Shown in pieces: positions 52,707 to 60,531 of a stretch of DNA of 64,000 nucleotides. A program made the translations under genes and the position numbers. The notes under the pieces were generated by a model. The model was not told where the DNA came from. It worked only from the letters and a program-made list of their open reading frames with translations, and searched no databases. This DNA is from a virus: positions 1 through 64,000 of the IMG/VR virus record IMGVR_UViG_3300041583_000385; one strand, given 5' to 3'. Every line of letters starts with the position of its first letter. The stretch's first letter is position 1.

Positions 52707-53035
52707 TCCCATGTCCAATCAATTTTATTATTAACTTTCAGATTTAAAAAGTTTATTGATTCATCAAATGTCAATTTTTGAACCTCTTCTCTAATATATC
52801 TACTTATTTCATTCATAACCCTATCATCATACACATCTTCATGACCAGGTCGTCTAATAGATCCCCAATTCATAAGTTTATACTTTTTATCCTTTAAACC
52901 AAATCCTATTTTCATGTCACCATAATTGGATGTGTGTATGTTTAAATAAATAGTAGGATCATAATCATCATAATCATCAAGCTCAACTTTTGGTGAACTT
53001 TCAAATATTTTGTATTTTCTTAGATATTTCATCAC
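52703..53035 (-). CDS. Hypothetical protein with capsid-targeting-like N-terminus, 110 residues
   Basis: The product starts MMKYLRKYKIFESSPKVELD and continues as an alpha/beta domain (YDPTIYLNIHTSNYGDMKIG). Its TGA overlaps the ATG of the next leader-bearing gene, so two leader proteins are made from one coupled pair. A TTTTATATATA stretch lies just upstream. The function is unknown. Confidence 0.6.
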   Translation of the reverse strand: MMKYLRKYKIFESSPKVELDDYDDYDPTIYLNIHTSNYGDMKIGFGLKDKKYKLMNWGSIRRPGHEDVYDDRVMNEISRYIREEVQKLTFDESINFLNLKVNNKIDWTWE

Positions 53036-53121
53036 TACTATATATAAAAAGAGAGATAATACTTTTCTGTAAATAATCCATGTTTTTTACAATACCACTT
53101 AAAAACCTTAATATATAAGTT

Positions 53122-53988
53122 ATGATATTTTATGTATATGTATATTTGAATAGATTAAAACCGGGTTTTTATGATTATGGATCTGGTTTAGTTTTTAATT
53201 ATGAACCATTCTATGTTGGTAAAGGAAAGCTAAATAGGTATCTATATCATCTAAATAAAGTTAGAAATAATTGCAAATACAATAAAAGTTTAAAATTTGA
53301 TATAATAGAGGAAAATATAAAAAATAACCTAGATCCACTCATTATAATTATTCATGATAAATTAATTGAAATTGACTCCTTAACAATGGAAAAGGAAATA
53401 ATAACTAAGATAGGTAGATTGGATTTAAAACTTGGACCACTTACAAATAGAAATGATGGTGGTTTAAAACCACAAGATAACTATAAACATAATAAGGAGT
53501 CAAAATTGAAAATATCCGAAGGTGGTAAAAAAAGAGATCCTGAAAAAAGGTATAAATTAATATCACCATCCGGGGAAATATTTGATAATATAAAATTGTT
53601 AAATTTCTGTAATGAGAATAATTTAGATTATCAAAAAATAAGAAAGTCCTCCAATAGGGGAATAATTAAAGAAATAAGGATAACATCTAAAAAACAATCA
53701 AAATTAAGTACACTAAATTGTGTTGGTTGGGAAGTTATAAATAAAAAATTAAGTAATTATAGTATTCGTGAAATAAAATATAAATTAATATCTCCTTTTG
53801 GTAAAGAGATATTAATTTATAAAGGAGATATTTTAAAGGATATATGTTTAGAATTAATATTAGATACTAGAACATTAAGATATTATAAAAATAAAGGTGT
53901 AATACATATTAAAAATAAAAATCAATCTAATAATGAATCAATCAATTGTGAAGGTTGGGAATTTATTGATCCTCAACATCATCTTTAA
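53122..53988 (+). CDS. GIY-YIG-type homing endonuclease
   Basis: The 288-residue product starts MIFYVYVYLNRLKPGFYDYG and has EPFYVGKGKLNRYLYHLNKV, the YVGKG form of the second GIY-YIG motif. The catalytic Glu lies in TMEKEIITKIGR. Repeated DNA-binding blocks follow (YKLISPSGEIFDNIKLLNFC, LNCVGWEVINKK, YKLISPFGKEILIYKGDILK). TTAATATATA lies 4 nt before the ATG. Its end overlaps the 3' end of the convergent RNA ligase gene by 26 nt, so the insertion was tight. Confidence 0.8.
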   Translation: MIFYVYVYLNRLKPGFYDYGSGLVFNYEPFYVGKGKLNRYLYHLNKVRNNCKYNKSLKFDIIEENIKNNLDPLIIIIHDKLIEIDSLTMEKEIITKIGRLDLKLGPLTNRNDGGLKPQDNYKHNKESKLKISEGGKKRDPEKRYKLISPSGEIFDNIKLLNFCNENNLDYQKIRKSSNRGIIKEIRITSKKQSKLSTLNCVGWEVINKKLSNYSIREIKYKLISPFGKEILIYKGDILKDICLELILDTRTLRYYKNKGVIHIKNKNQSNNESINCEGWEFIDPQHHL

Positions 53989-55222
53989 AAAAAAGAGATT
54001 TATCCTTTGACATTAACCAATCTCTAGCAATCATTAATTTCTTGGTTTTATCTAACAACCAACCTTTAGTGATATCATGAATATCTTTACCATTATCCAA
54101 TGCCATCACATAACTAAAGTTAGGATCTGTTTTAAGATACCTAAGAGCATATTTCTTTCTATCACTACCCATATTCAAAAATATTTTATATGAGTCTTTT
54201 ATCTCAGAAGATTTTTCATTTAATGAATTCTTCACAATTGATATTATTTTATTAATTCTTTCATGTGTCTCAAACTCTTCCTCTGGTATTTGACCAAGTA
54301 CATCATCTATTTTATCATCCAATATTGTGGAGATAATAACATTTTCCTTATATATATCATCTGTTAGTAATCCATGAAGAGCTGTATACCAAGGAGTTTT
54401 TAGTTTGAAGAAGAAATCTCTACCTTCACTATCCTCAGCTTGTACAATACAACCTTCTTTATCAATTTGAGTCGCAACTAATTCAACCAAACTATTCAAA
54501 TCACCTTGGTGATCATCTTCAAATGGTGCAATCTTAATTGAACCAATTTTATCTAAATGGTCTTGTATATCAATATGTTTACCAGTCTTATTATTTCTTA
54601 ATCTAAGAAGTATTAAATCTTCATCAGAATATCTTAATACAATTCTGTTATGAGTGGCAACATATTCAAATATTGGAATGATATCATTATCTAAACACCA
54701 GTTAACTAAAGCTTTTACCTCAGTGTTCTTAGAATATATTCTATTGATACCATTAGCTTGATCATTATCAAATCCCATTTTAGATTTACCAACAATTTTA
54801 CCATTTGGTAATTTTACGAATGTAGCTATTGATCCATCTTCCTTATTATTAACATACTTTATTTTGTAATTCTTAATAACAGAATACATTGATTCTGGAA
54901 CTTGGTTTATATTAAAGAACTTTTCAAGTAATACATATCTATTGAATAATGTTCCATCTTCATTAAATATGAAAGTTAATCCTCTCATTTCATAACCTTT
55001 TAATTCAGGTTTATGATCAAGTGGGTTAGCAAAATCTTTATATTGAGCAAGTCTGTAATTAAATACGGACACATTGAATCCATCAACTATCATCTTAGAT
55101 TCATAAAAAGGATCATCATCTTTTGAGCATAACTCAACCGCTTCTTCATAAGAAGGTATTGAATAACCCTTATACTCTGAGCTTTCGTTTATAAATTCAA
55201 GATACTTAACTAATTTCTTCAT
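53963..55222 (-). CDS. rnlA: RNA ligase of the T4 Rnl1 type
   Basis: The 419-residue product has the nucleotidyl-transferase motif NNKEDGSIATFVKLPNGK, with Lys127 as the adenylated residue in KEDGS as in T4 Rnl1. LLEKFFNINQVPES comes before it. KSKMGFDNDQ, EYVATHNRIVLRY, GCIVQAEDSEG and FFFKLKTPWYTALH follow. T4 Rnl1 seals tRNAs cut by host anticodon nucleases. Here the N-terminus is longer than in T4 and starts MKKLVKYLEFINESSEYKGY, a capsid-targeting-like leader with a possible cut after INE. A hairpin terminator and TTAATATATA lie just upstream. Confidence 0.85.
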   Translation of the reverse strand: MKKLVKYLEFINESSEYKGYSIPSYEEAVELCSKDDDPFYESKMIVDGFNVSVFNYRLAQYKDFANPLDHKPELKGYEMRGLTFIFNEDGTLFNRYVLLEKFFNINQVPESMYSVIKNYKIKYVNNKEDGSIATFVKLPNGKIVGKSKMGFDNDQANGINRIYSKNTEVKALVNWCLDNDIIPIFEYVATHNRIVLRYSDEDLILLRLRNNKTGKHIDIQDHLDKIGSIKIAPFEDDHQGDLNSLVELVATQIDKEGCIVQAEDSEGRDFFFKLKTPWYTALHGLLTDDIYKENVIISTILDDKIDDVLGQIPEEEFETHERINKIISIVKNSLNEKSSEIKDSYKIFLNMGSDRKKYALRYLKTDPNFSYVMALDNGKDIHDITKGWLLDKTKKLMIARDWLMSKDKSLFFKDDVEDQ

Positions 55223-55226
55223 TTTT

Positions 55227-55236
55227 TATATATTAA
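55227..55236 (-). promoter_or_regulatory. Late-type promoter motif TTAATATATA before the Rnl1-like gene
   Basis: TTAATATATA on the minus strand ends 4 nt before ATG 55222, directly after a terminator hairpin. Confidence 0.55.
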
Positions 55237-55238
55237 AA

Positions 55239-55259
55239 AACCAGATAATTAATCTGGTT
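55239..55259 (-). terminator. Terminator hairpin between the 75-residue gene and the RNA ligase gene
   Basis: AACCAGAT, loop AATTA, ATCTGGTT, followed on the minus strand by a T run, closes the adenylate kinase transcript just before the ligase promoter. Confidence 0.7.
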
Positions 55260-55485
55260 AATAATCTAATTTTAATTCTGGTAGAGGTACTTCACTTGTC
55301 AATATCTGACCCATTCCAAAATTCTGTTTTAATAGAGCTCCTTTCTTGGTTATATTAACAATAAAGTATGTACTTCTATGTTCTTCTGACCAACACCACC
55401 TAACGATGTCTCCTATTTTATAATCTATACTATCTTCTTCGATTTCTTCTTTATGACTTGTCACTTTCATTTCTAATACACCCAT
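55258..55485 (-). CDS. Hypothetical protein, 75 residues
   Basis: The product (MGVLEMKVTSHKEEIEEDSI, then DYKIGDIVRWCWSEEHRSTY) looks like a small SH3-type barrel. It follows the adenylate kinase gene with no gap and ends in a terminator. The function is unknown. Confidence 0.5.
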   Translation of the reverse strand: MGVLEMKVTSHKEEIEEDSIDYKIGDIVRWCWSEEHRSTYFIVNITKKGALLKQNFGMGQILTSEVPLPELKLDY

Positions 55486-56034
55486 TTATTTAATAATACT
55501 TTTTATTAATTCATGGTAAACTTCATCTACTGTACCTTCACCATCAATTTCAATTATTCTTTTTTTGTAGAAATTTTTCAATGGTGCAGAGTCTTCGTTA
55601 TAATTTTTTATTCTTTTCTTTATAACATCTACACTAGAATCATCAGGTCTATTTGATGTCTCACCTCTTTTTAAATTTCTTTTAATCGTTGTTTCTTCAC
55701 TAACATTTATCCAAATGACTTTTTTGATATTTAACATTCTATCTAAACTAAGTCCTTGATTGTTTGTTCTTGGATAACCATCTATAAGATAAAATGTACC
55801 ATGTTTAATTGGTTTCTTTAATTCATTGAGAATAATTTTTGTTATCATTCCATCCGGAACTAAATTACCATCATCTATAATAGAAGCAATTTCTTTACCC
55901 AATTCACTACCAGATGCTTTCTCTTCTCTTAATAAGTCACCAGCACTAATTAATTTATAATTGTACTCATTTATAATCTTATTACAGATTGTTCCCTTTC
56001 CAGATCCAGGAGGTCCCACTATCACTAAATTCAT
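55486..56034 (-). CDS. adk: Adenylate kinase
   Basis: The 182-residue product starts MNLVIVGPPGSGKGTICNKI (P-loop) and has SAGDLLREE, LIDGYPRTNNQGLSLD and the arginine positions of NLKRGETSNRPDD. The LID is the short type. It balances AMP, ADP and ATP and could recycle AMP released by the RNA ligases. Its ATG overlaps the stop of a decayed frame upstream. Confidence 0.93.
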   Translation of the reverse strand: MNLVIVGPPGSGKGTICNKIINEYNYKLISAGDLLREEKASGSELGKEIASIIDDGNLVPDGMITKIILNELKKPIKHGTFYLIDGYPRTNNQGLSLDRMLNIKKVIWINVSEETTIKRNLKRGETSNRPDDSSVDVIKKRIKNYNEDSAPLKNFYKKRIIEIDGEGTVDEVYHELIKSIIK

Positions 56035-56228
56035 ATTCCTATATCATTTAATTTTTCATTCCTTCTTTTAGAAATATACATTGGATAAGTTTTGACTTTT
56101 TTAACAAAAGTTGGATAAAAATCAGTTACGGTTAAAACTTCTTTGTTTTTGGAATCAGCAAAATACTCTGCTGATTCCCAATCTTCATCCCTCAATTTCC
56201 TAGATTTTGGCTTATAATATATATTATA
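56031..56228 (-). pseudogene. 5'-truncated open frame between two arms of an inverted repeat and adk
   Basis: The minus strand reads YYKPKSRKLRDEDWESAEYF, ADSKNKEVLTVTDFYPTFVK and ends KRRNEKLNDIGI, with the stop overlapping the adk ATG. There is no start codon before the frame closes. It looks like the C-terminal part of a gene whose 5' part was lost at the inverted repeat 56191-56252. Confidence 0.45.
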
Positions 56229-56252
56229 TTAAATAGGATCTAGGAAATTGAG
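56191..56252. repeat. 15-bp perfect inverted repeat with 32-nt spacer
   Basis: CTCAATTTCCTAGAT at 56191-56205 is exactly complementary to 56238-56252. Both arms lie in coding-like sequence: one encodes KSRKLR of the truncated frame, the other the end of the 52-residue gene. This suggests a rearrangement junction rather than a simple terminator. Confidence 0.6.
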
Positions 56253-56398
56253 TGAGCACATAGCCTATAAAATTTAGATGTTGGTTTTTGAACCATTATA
56301 TAATCTACCATTTCACATAACATTGGGTATAATTTTATCATACCCGCGGGTTTAAACCCATAACTATTTATAAAATCTTTTATCTCTTCCTCATTCAT
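56240..56398 (-). CDS. Small hypothetical protein, 52 residues, possibly truncated
   Basis: ATG 56398 overlaps the stop of the upstream gene (TAATG). The product is MNEEEIKDFINSYGFKPAGM, IKLYPMLCEMVDYIMVQKPT and ends CAHSIS at a TAG inside the inverted repeat. Its 3' end was probably created by the rearrangement at 56191-56252. Confidence 0.45.
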   Translation of the reverse strand: MNEEEIKDFINSYGFKPAGMIKLYPMLCEMVDYIMVQKPTSKFYRLCAHSIS

Positions 56399-56808
56399 TA
56401 AACTAACTTTTCTAAATTAGCATTTCTATTAACAATCTTATCACCACCCATTAGTCTTTTAACTACTTCAACAGTGAATTTATATGATTTACCTGCTTTG
56501 TTTTTAGCAATCACAGGATATTTTCTATTTCTTGTTTTAATCTCAGTTACTTCAAAAGTAATACCACCTTGGTCAAAAGACATACCAACGATATCTTGTG
56601 TAAATCCAATTCTTCTACAAACTGATTCATATACACCTTTAACAACATCATTCTTCACATTGGTTGATACCTTTAATTTAGTTGTGTAATATGCACTATT
56701 GAATGAAGCACCACCCAAAGATATTGTAACATTTTCTTCTGCTTCAATTTCTTTTAATGCTTTTTGAATTTTTGCTTGTATTGATCTTACTCTTGCTCTA
56801 TCTATCAT
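56398..56808 (-). CDS. Hypothetical protein, 136 residues
   Basis: The product starts MIDRARVRSIQAKIQKALKE, with a helical N-terminus followed by a beta-rich domain (SLGGASFNSAYYTTKLKVST) and a basic end. The style is that of conserved phage structural or accessory proteins, but I cannot name a family. Confidence 0.5.
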   Translation of the reverse strand: MIDRARVRSIQAKIQKALKEIEAEENVTISLGGASFNSAYYTTKLKVSTNVKNDVVKGVYESVCRRIGFTQDIVGMSFDQGGITFEVTEIKTRNRKYPVIAKNKAGKSYKFTVEVVKRLMGGDKIVNRNANLEKLV

Positions 56809-56868
56809 CTTTGTCTTTTTAGTGGTTAATAATTATAAAATATAAGGAATTTATTTAATATATACCTT

Positions 56869-57045
56869 ATGTATCACTTAAAATCATTCAAAATATTTGA
56901 ATCAAATGATAATTTAAATAATAAAGTTAATAACGAATTAATTCAAAATTTAAAAGATATATCACTTGACTTATTGGATAATCATACAAACTTACTAAGT
57001 AGAATTAAACAAATGTATCCAACTTATAAAATCAATTTAACATAA
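56869..57045 (+). CDS. Short leader-bearing protein, 58 residues, perhaps truncated
   Basis: The product starts MYHLKSFKIFESNDNLNNKV and continues ELIQNLKDISLDLLDNHTNL, like the first 45 residues of the leader-bearing genes at 32433 and 51630. TTAATATATA ends 4 nt before the ATG. It stops early and overlaps the convergent gene at 57037, so it may be the N-terminal stub of a longer paralogue. Confidence 0.5.
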   Translation: MYHLKSFKIFESNDNLNNKVNNELIQNLKDISLDLLDNHTNLLSRIKQMYPTYKINLT

Positions 57046-57225
57046 CACAGTCTTTGCCGCTTGGTATTGTTTCTCACTCAAAACTTTAAGATTTTTCTTA
57101 CCAACTAAAACCTTTTCTAAAGATTTTGATGTTTTAAGACTTCTTTGTAAAGAAAGTATAAAAGAGTTTTCACCATCATACTTTCTTATAAGTTTATTCA
57201 ATTCTAATTTTTCTTCTAATTCCAT
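57037..57225 (-). CDS. Hypothetical protein, 62 residues
   Basis: The product is MELEEKLELNKLIRKYDGEN, SFILSLQRSLKTSKSLEKVL and a basic end with LSEKQYQAAKTVLC. The pattern FIxSLxxxL...LSEKQYxxA is one I have seen as a small module in phage proteins. The function is unknown. Confidence 0.5.
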   Translation of the reverse strand: MELEEKLELNKLIRKYDGENSFILSLQRSLKTSKSLEKVLVGKKNLKVLSEKQYQAAKTVLC

Positions 57226-57278
57226 TTGTTATATTTTTTTAAATTATCTTCTTTCCATAATGGTCTGAGGTTAAAGAA

Positions 57279-57920
57279 CTATTTAACACTAGCCTTTCGC
57301 CACCGTCTAGACCAATGTTCATCTGTTTGAACATGATTTGCTCGTACCCATTTAGATACATTCTCAGCAAAATCATCGTTGTGAAACATACCAGCGCTTC
57401 TAACTACAATTCCTTCTCTCTCACCACCTAATTCTGATTTCTCAGAAACTAAACTATCAACCAATTCTTTTAATTCTTTCTCTGAATTAACAATACCTTT
57501 GAATAAAACTGGTACTGTTGGTATATCTAATAGATAAGAATATTCTTCCACTGATTTCCATGGTACCCAAATATTATTATCTCTAACACCAAATATATAA
57601 AAGTATGATTTTAGATTAGTATATTCAATTGAGTGTATTCCTTCTAAGTTTTCACCAAAAAGAAATTCATCTGGTGATAGATTTCCTCTTACTTTAACAT
57701 CATGTAACTGTCTAACCTCTCTACTCCAAGGTGATGTAGTGTATGTTGCATGACTTCTAGCATAAACACCATCATTAGTCATTCCAGTATTTTCACCATC
57801 TAACTTTTCAGTAATAACAATCTGCTTACCTATTAACAAGGTAATGTCATTAGATATCTTATCATCACTTGTTGTACCAGGTGACCAGGGTAAATGATAT
57901 GTTCTTTGGTATTTTGACAT
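57279..57920 (-). CDS. RNA ligase-domain protein (second ligase)
   Basis: From ATG 57920 (MSKYQRTYHLPWSP) the product is 213 residues, a catalytic domain only. It has KQIVITEKLDGENTGM with Lys39 as the adenylation site, FLFGENLEGIHSIEY, EREGIVVRSAG and SKWVRANHVQTD, the I-III-IV-V order of RNA ligases. It lacks the extra domains of Rnl1 and Rnl2. Both promoter types are found before it: TATATTTG at 57939-57946 and TTAATATATA at 57926-57935. The first overlaps the 3' end of the truncated endonuclease gene. Confidence 0.82.
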   Translation of the reverse strand: MSKYQRTYHLPWSPGTTSDDKISNDITLLIGKQIVITEKLDGENTGMTNDGVYARSHATYTTSPWSREVRQLHDVKVRGNLSPDEFLFGENLEGIHSIEYTNLKSYFYIFGVRDNNIWVPWKSVEEYSYLLDIPTVPVLFKGIVNSEKELKELVDSLVSEKSELGGEREGIVVRSAGMFHNDDFAENVSKWVRANHVQTDEHWSRRWRKASVK

Positions 57921-57925
57921 AGATT

Positions 57926-57946
57926 TATATATTAAGTACAAATATA
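57926..57946 (-). promoter_or_regulatory. Overlapping early- and late-type promoter motifs before the second RNA ligase
   Basis: On the minus strand TATATTTG (57946-57939) is followed by TTAATATATA (57935-57926) and, 5 nt later, ATG. This arrangement could give expression both early and late in infection. Confidence 0.5.
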
Positions 57947-58918
57947 ACATGAAATTAACCATTCAACAAATTTATCAAAGGATTTTTTACCACCAAAGAA
58001 TCTAATAGGTTTAAAATGTTGTATTCCATCAAATTCTATGCAGATATTTTCATCAACCAAATAAAAATCAAATTTTAATTTATTTTTGAATTTACAATCA
58101 TCAAATGTTTTTTGTGTTTGGTGATTTATATTATTTTTTATTAGTATATACTCAATGTAATTTTCAAATTTACTTTTATTACAAACACTACAACCACATC
58201 CGGAAAAATGATCACTTATTACTTGTGTAAATATACGACCACACTTTTTGTGCTTTATTTCAATTTTTGAAAAAGCACCACTCAATTCTGATAATATAAT
58301 ATATTCATTGTTATGAATTTTATCAGATTTTTCTTGAACCATTTCCTTTGTTAATGGTGCGTTACCAGCACATTTTGGACACCCATGTCCAATTAGATGA
58401 GATGATACCAATTGGATATACTCATACCCACACTTTTTGTGCTTTATAAATGACTTCTCTGTATATTTAATATTATTAGATAATATCTCATATTCACTAT
58501 CCCAATATTCATTAGACCTATTTATTATATCAACACTTGATAACTTTTTATTACCATAACATTTAAAACACCTATCACCTCTTAAATGTCTATTTCCTAT
58601 TTGTGTAAATATTTCACCACAAACCTTATGCTCTATTTTAACTGGATAATTACCATTTTTAAATTCCAATATCACATATTCACTATTATGAATTTCATCA
58701 GACTTTTTTTGAAACATTTCTTTTGTTCTCCATACACCATCACAGATAGGACACCTATTTCTATTCAATAAGTGTGATAGTCTAGTTTCGAATATATGAC
58801 CACATGAATGTTTAAATTTTGATTTCTTATCTCCTTTTTTGAAATCTAATATTTTGAAATCTAATCCTGAGTTATCTATTCTATTTTGGTAGTCTTTTAA
58901 TGTTAATGTATTACCCAT
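57932..58918 (-). CDS. Zinc-ribbon-repeat endonuclease (Vsr/PD-(D/E)XK type), C-terminally truncated
   Basis: The 328-residue product has about four repeats of about 60 residues, each with HKxCG...C..C (for example HSCGHIFETRLSHLLNRNRC, HKKCGYEYIQLVSSHL). A nuclease core follows (LKFDFYLVDENICIEFDGIQ then HFKPIRFFGGKKSFDKFVE). The usual next segment, a basic helix and a strand of the form IKLIRI, is missing. The frame ends WLISCYICT in the promoter of the ligase gene. The enzyme is probably inactive or altered. A TTAATATATA lies in its upstream region. Confidence 0.65.
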   Translation of the reverse strand: MGNTLTLKDYQNRIDNSGLDFKILDFKKGDKKSKFKHSCGHIFETRLSHLLNRNRCPICDGVWRTKEMFQKKSDEIHNSEYVILEFKNGNYPVKIEHKVCGEIFTQIGNRHLRGDRCFKCYGNKKLSSVDIINRSNEYWDSEYEILSNNIKYTEKSFIKHKKCGYEYIQLVSSHLIGHGCPKCAGNAPLTKEMVQEKSDKIHNNEYIILSELSGAFSKIEIKHKKCGRIFTQVISDHFSGCGCSVCNKSKFENYIEYILIKNNINHQTQKTFDDCKFKNKLKFDFYLVDENICIEFDGIQHFKPIRFFGGKKSFDKFVEWLISCYICT

Positions 58919-58966
58919 AAACTTTATTTTATTTTTTACCTATAAACAATAAATTATATATTAAAT

Positions 58967-59452
58967 ATGAAAATTACTTTATGCGCAGAAGACCTAATAC
59001 GTAGGTGTGTATGGGACTCATATGTTTATTACATATTAGGATCAGACAAGGAAGGTCAAAAAATCTTAGCAGAAAACGAAGAGATGGAAATATCTGAACG
59101 TGATGCTTTAGTCATTGGTTTGTTAAAAGTTATCGAAACTGATAACCTTATACACAAATTCAATACTCATGTAGCTGAGTTTTTAGCAAACAAAACAAAA
59201 AAGGAAGGTACTTTACTATTAACTAGTAGAAGGGCTTTTGATAATACTGTTGATAAGTTCTTAGATAAATTTCCTGATTATTGGGAACCATCTGCTAACT
59301 GGACAAGTTCGTTAAAAGATTTAGTTGACTATATAGAAATATTCAAAACAAAATTAGAAGGATTGGAAATACATAAGATAGTTGATAAGAATATAACTTA
59401 TGAATTATATAATTCTAATCATATTAGAAAAATGCTTAAATTTAATTACTAA
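58967..59452 (+). CDS. Hypothetical protein, 161 residues
   Basis: The product starts MKITLCAEDLIRRCVWDSYV and is mostly helical (ERDALVIGLLKVIETDNLIH). It begins a plus-strand run with grpE only 3 nt downstream, so the two are surely co-transcribed. It could be linked to the chaperone set. No family is recognised. Confidence 0.5.
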   Translation: MKITLCAEDLIRRCVWDSYVYYILGSDKEGQKILAENEEMEISERDALVIGLLKVIETDNLIHKFNTHVAEFLANKTKKEGTLLLTSRRAFDNTVDKFLDKFPDYWEPSANWTSSLKDLVDYIEIFKTKLEGLEIHKIVDKNITYELYNSNHIRKMLKFNY

Positions 59453-59455
59453 AAA

Positions 59456-59992
59456 ATGAAAGAAACAATTTCAAAGACTGTTGAATTTTTAAGAGACAAG
59501 AAATTATTAGATGTTGATAAAGATTCATTCAAAATAATTCATGATGAAGCTGGAGAGGTATCACTAAATGAACTATTAGAAGAATTTGCTGGTATGTGTG
59601 GTCAAAACGGAGCTGACTCACACATGAGATTAGCCGCTGAATTCGATAACTATAAAAAGAGAACTTCAAAAGAGAAACAAGACTTAGTAAACTCTACAAA
59701 GGTTAAAATGCTTAGTTCCATACTTGATATGGATAGTGATATATCACTTGCATTAAAATCTATAACAAATGAGGAAGCTAAAGAAGGAGTTTCACTTATA
59801 GCCTCTAAGGTAGATAGTTTTTTAAAATCACAAGGTATTGAATCAATACAAACAGATACTTATGATAGTGAAATTCATGAACCAATAAGTGTTGTTGACA
59901 TAGGTGAGTCTAAGATAGTTGATGTTATTAGTAAAGGATATACATTAAACGGTAAACCATTTAGATATCCTAAAATTATTTTAGGAAAATAA
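59456..59992 (+). CDS. grpE: GrpE nucleotide exchange factor
   Basis: The 178-residue product has the GrpE core. A helical dimerisation part contains RLAAEFDNYKKRTSKEKQDL, then LSSILDMDSDISLALKS and DSFLKSQGIESIQTDTYD. The beta-wing ends HEPISVVDIGESKIVDVISK, GYTLNGKPFRYPKIILGK. It stimulates ADP release from DnaK (48518). The N-terminal 50 residues are unusual. Its stop overlaps the next start by one base. Confidence 0.9.
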   Translation: MKETISKTVEFLRDKKLLDVDKDSFKIIHDEAGEVSLNELLEEFAGMCGQNGADSHMRLAAEFDNYKKRTSKEKQDLVNSTKVKMLSSILDMDSDISLALKSITNEEAKEGVSLIASKVDSFLKSQGIESIQTDTYDSEIHEPISVVDIGESKIVDVISKGYTLNGKPFRYPKIILGK

Positions 59993-60531
59993 TGTCTGAT
60001 AATAAAGTTACATTATTTGATATTAAATCTAACCTACAATATAGACAATATATAGTTTCAGAACTATCTAGTCGAGTTGATGATAAGTTGAAAACAGAAT
60101 TTATTAAGGTCATCAATCATGTTATTGATGACCCTAGTATATTTGATAGAGAAGATTTAGAAGGTAGTTTTTATGAGGGTGAAGATGATACACATGATTT
60201 AGTTTTACCAGCGGTTGCTAGGGTTTTGAACCAAGTATTTATAAAACCACCACCAATCTTCCAGGGGAAATATGATGAAGGTACTCGATTAGAATTATTT
60301 CAAACTATGTTTGATATTGATGAATTTAATGAATACTTAGTTAATATGTTGATAGAATCAAAGGGATCTTTGAGTAAATTCACAAATATTGATAGAACTG
60401 CTGAAACTTTATCACTAATAGTTGATAACTATATTGCTAAGTTAGTCACTGCTGTTTTGGAATCATATGATATAGATAATGACTTAATAAGACTTAAAAG
60501 AGAAAGAAAACTTAAATATTTAACAAAATGA
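59992..60531 (+). CDS. Hypothetical protein, 179 residues
   Basis: The product starts MSDNKVTLFDIKSNLQYRQY and is helical with an acidic patch (EGSFYEGEDDTHDLVLPAVA). It lies between grpE and dnaJ with overlapping ends on both sides. Gene order suggests co-regulation with the chaperones; the function is unknown. Confidence 0.5.
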   Translation: MSDNKVTLFDIKSNLQYRQYIVSELSSRVDDKLKTEFIKVINHVIDDPSIFDREDLEGSFYEGEDDTHDLVLPAVARVLNQVFIKPPPIFQGKYDEGTRLELFQTMFDIDEFNEYLVNMLIESKGSLSKFTNIDRTAETLSLIVDNYIAKLVTAVLESYDIDNDLIRLKRERKLKYLTK

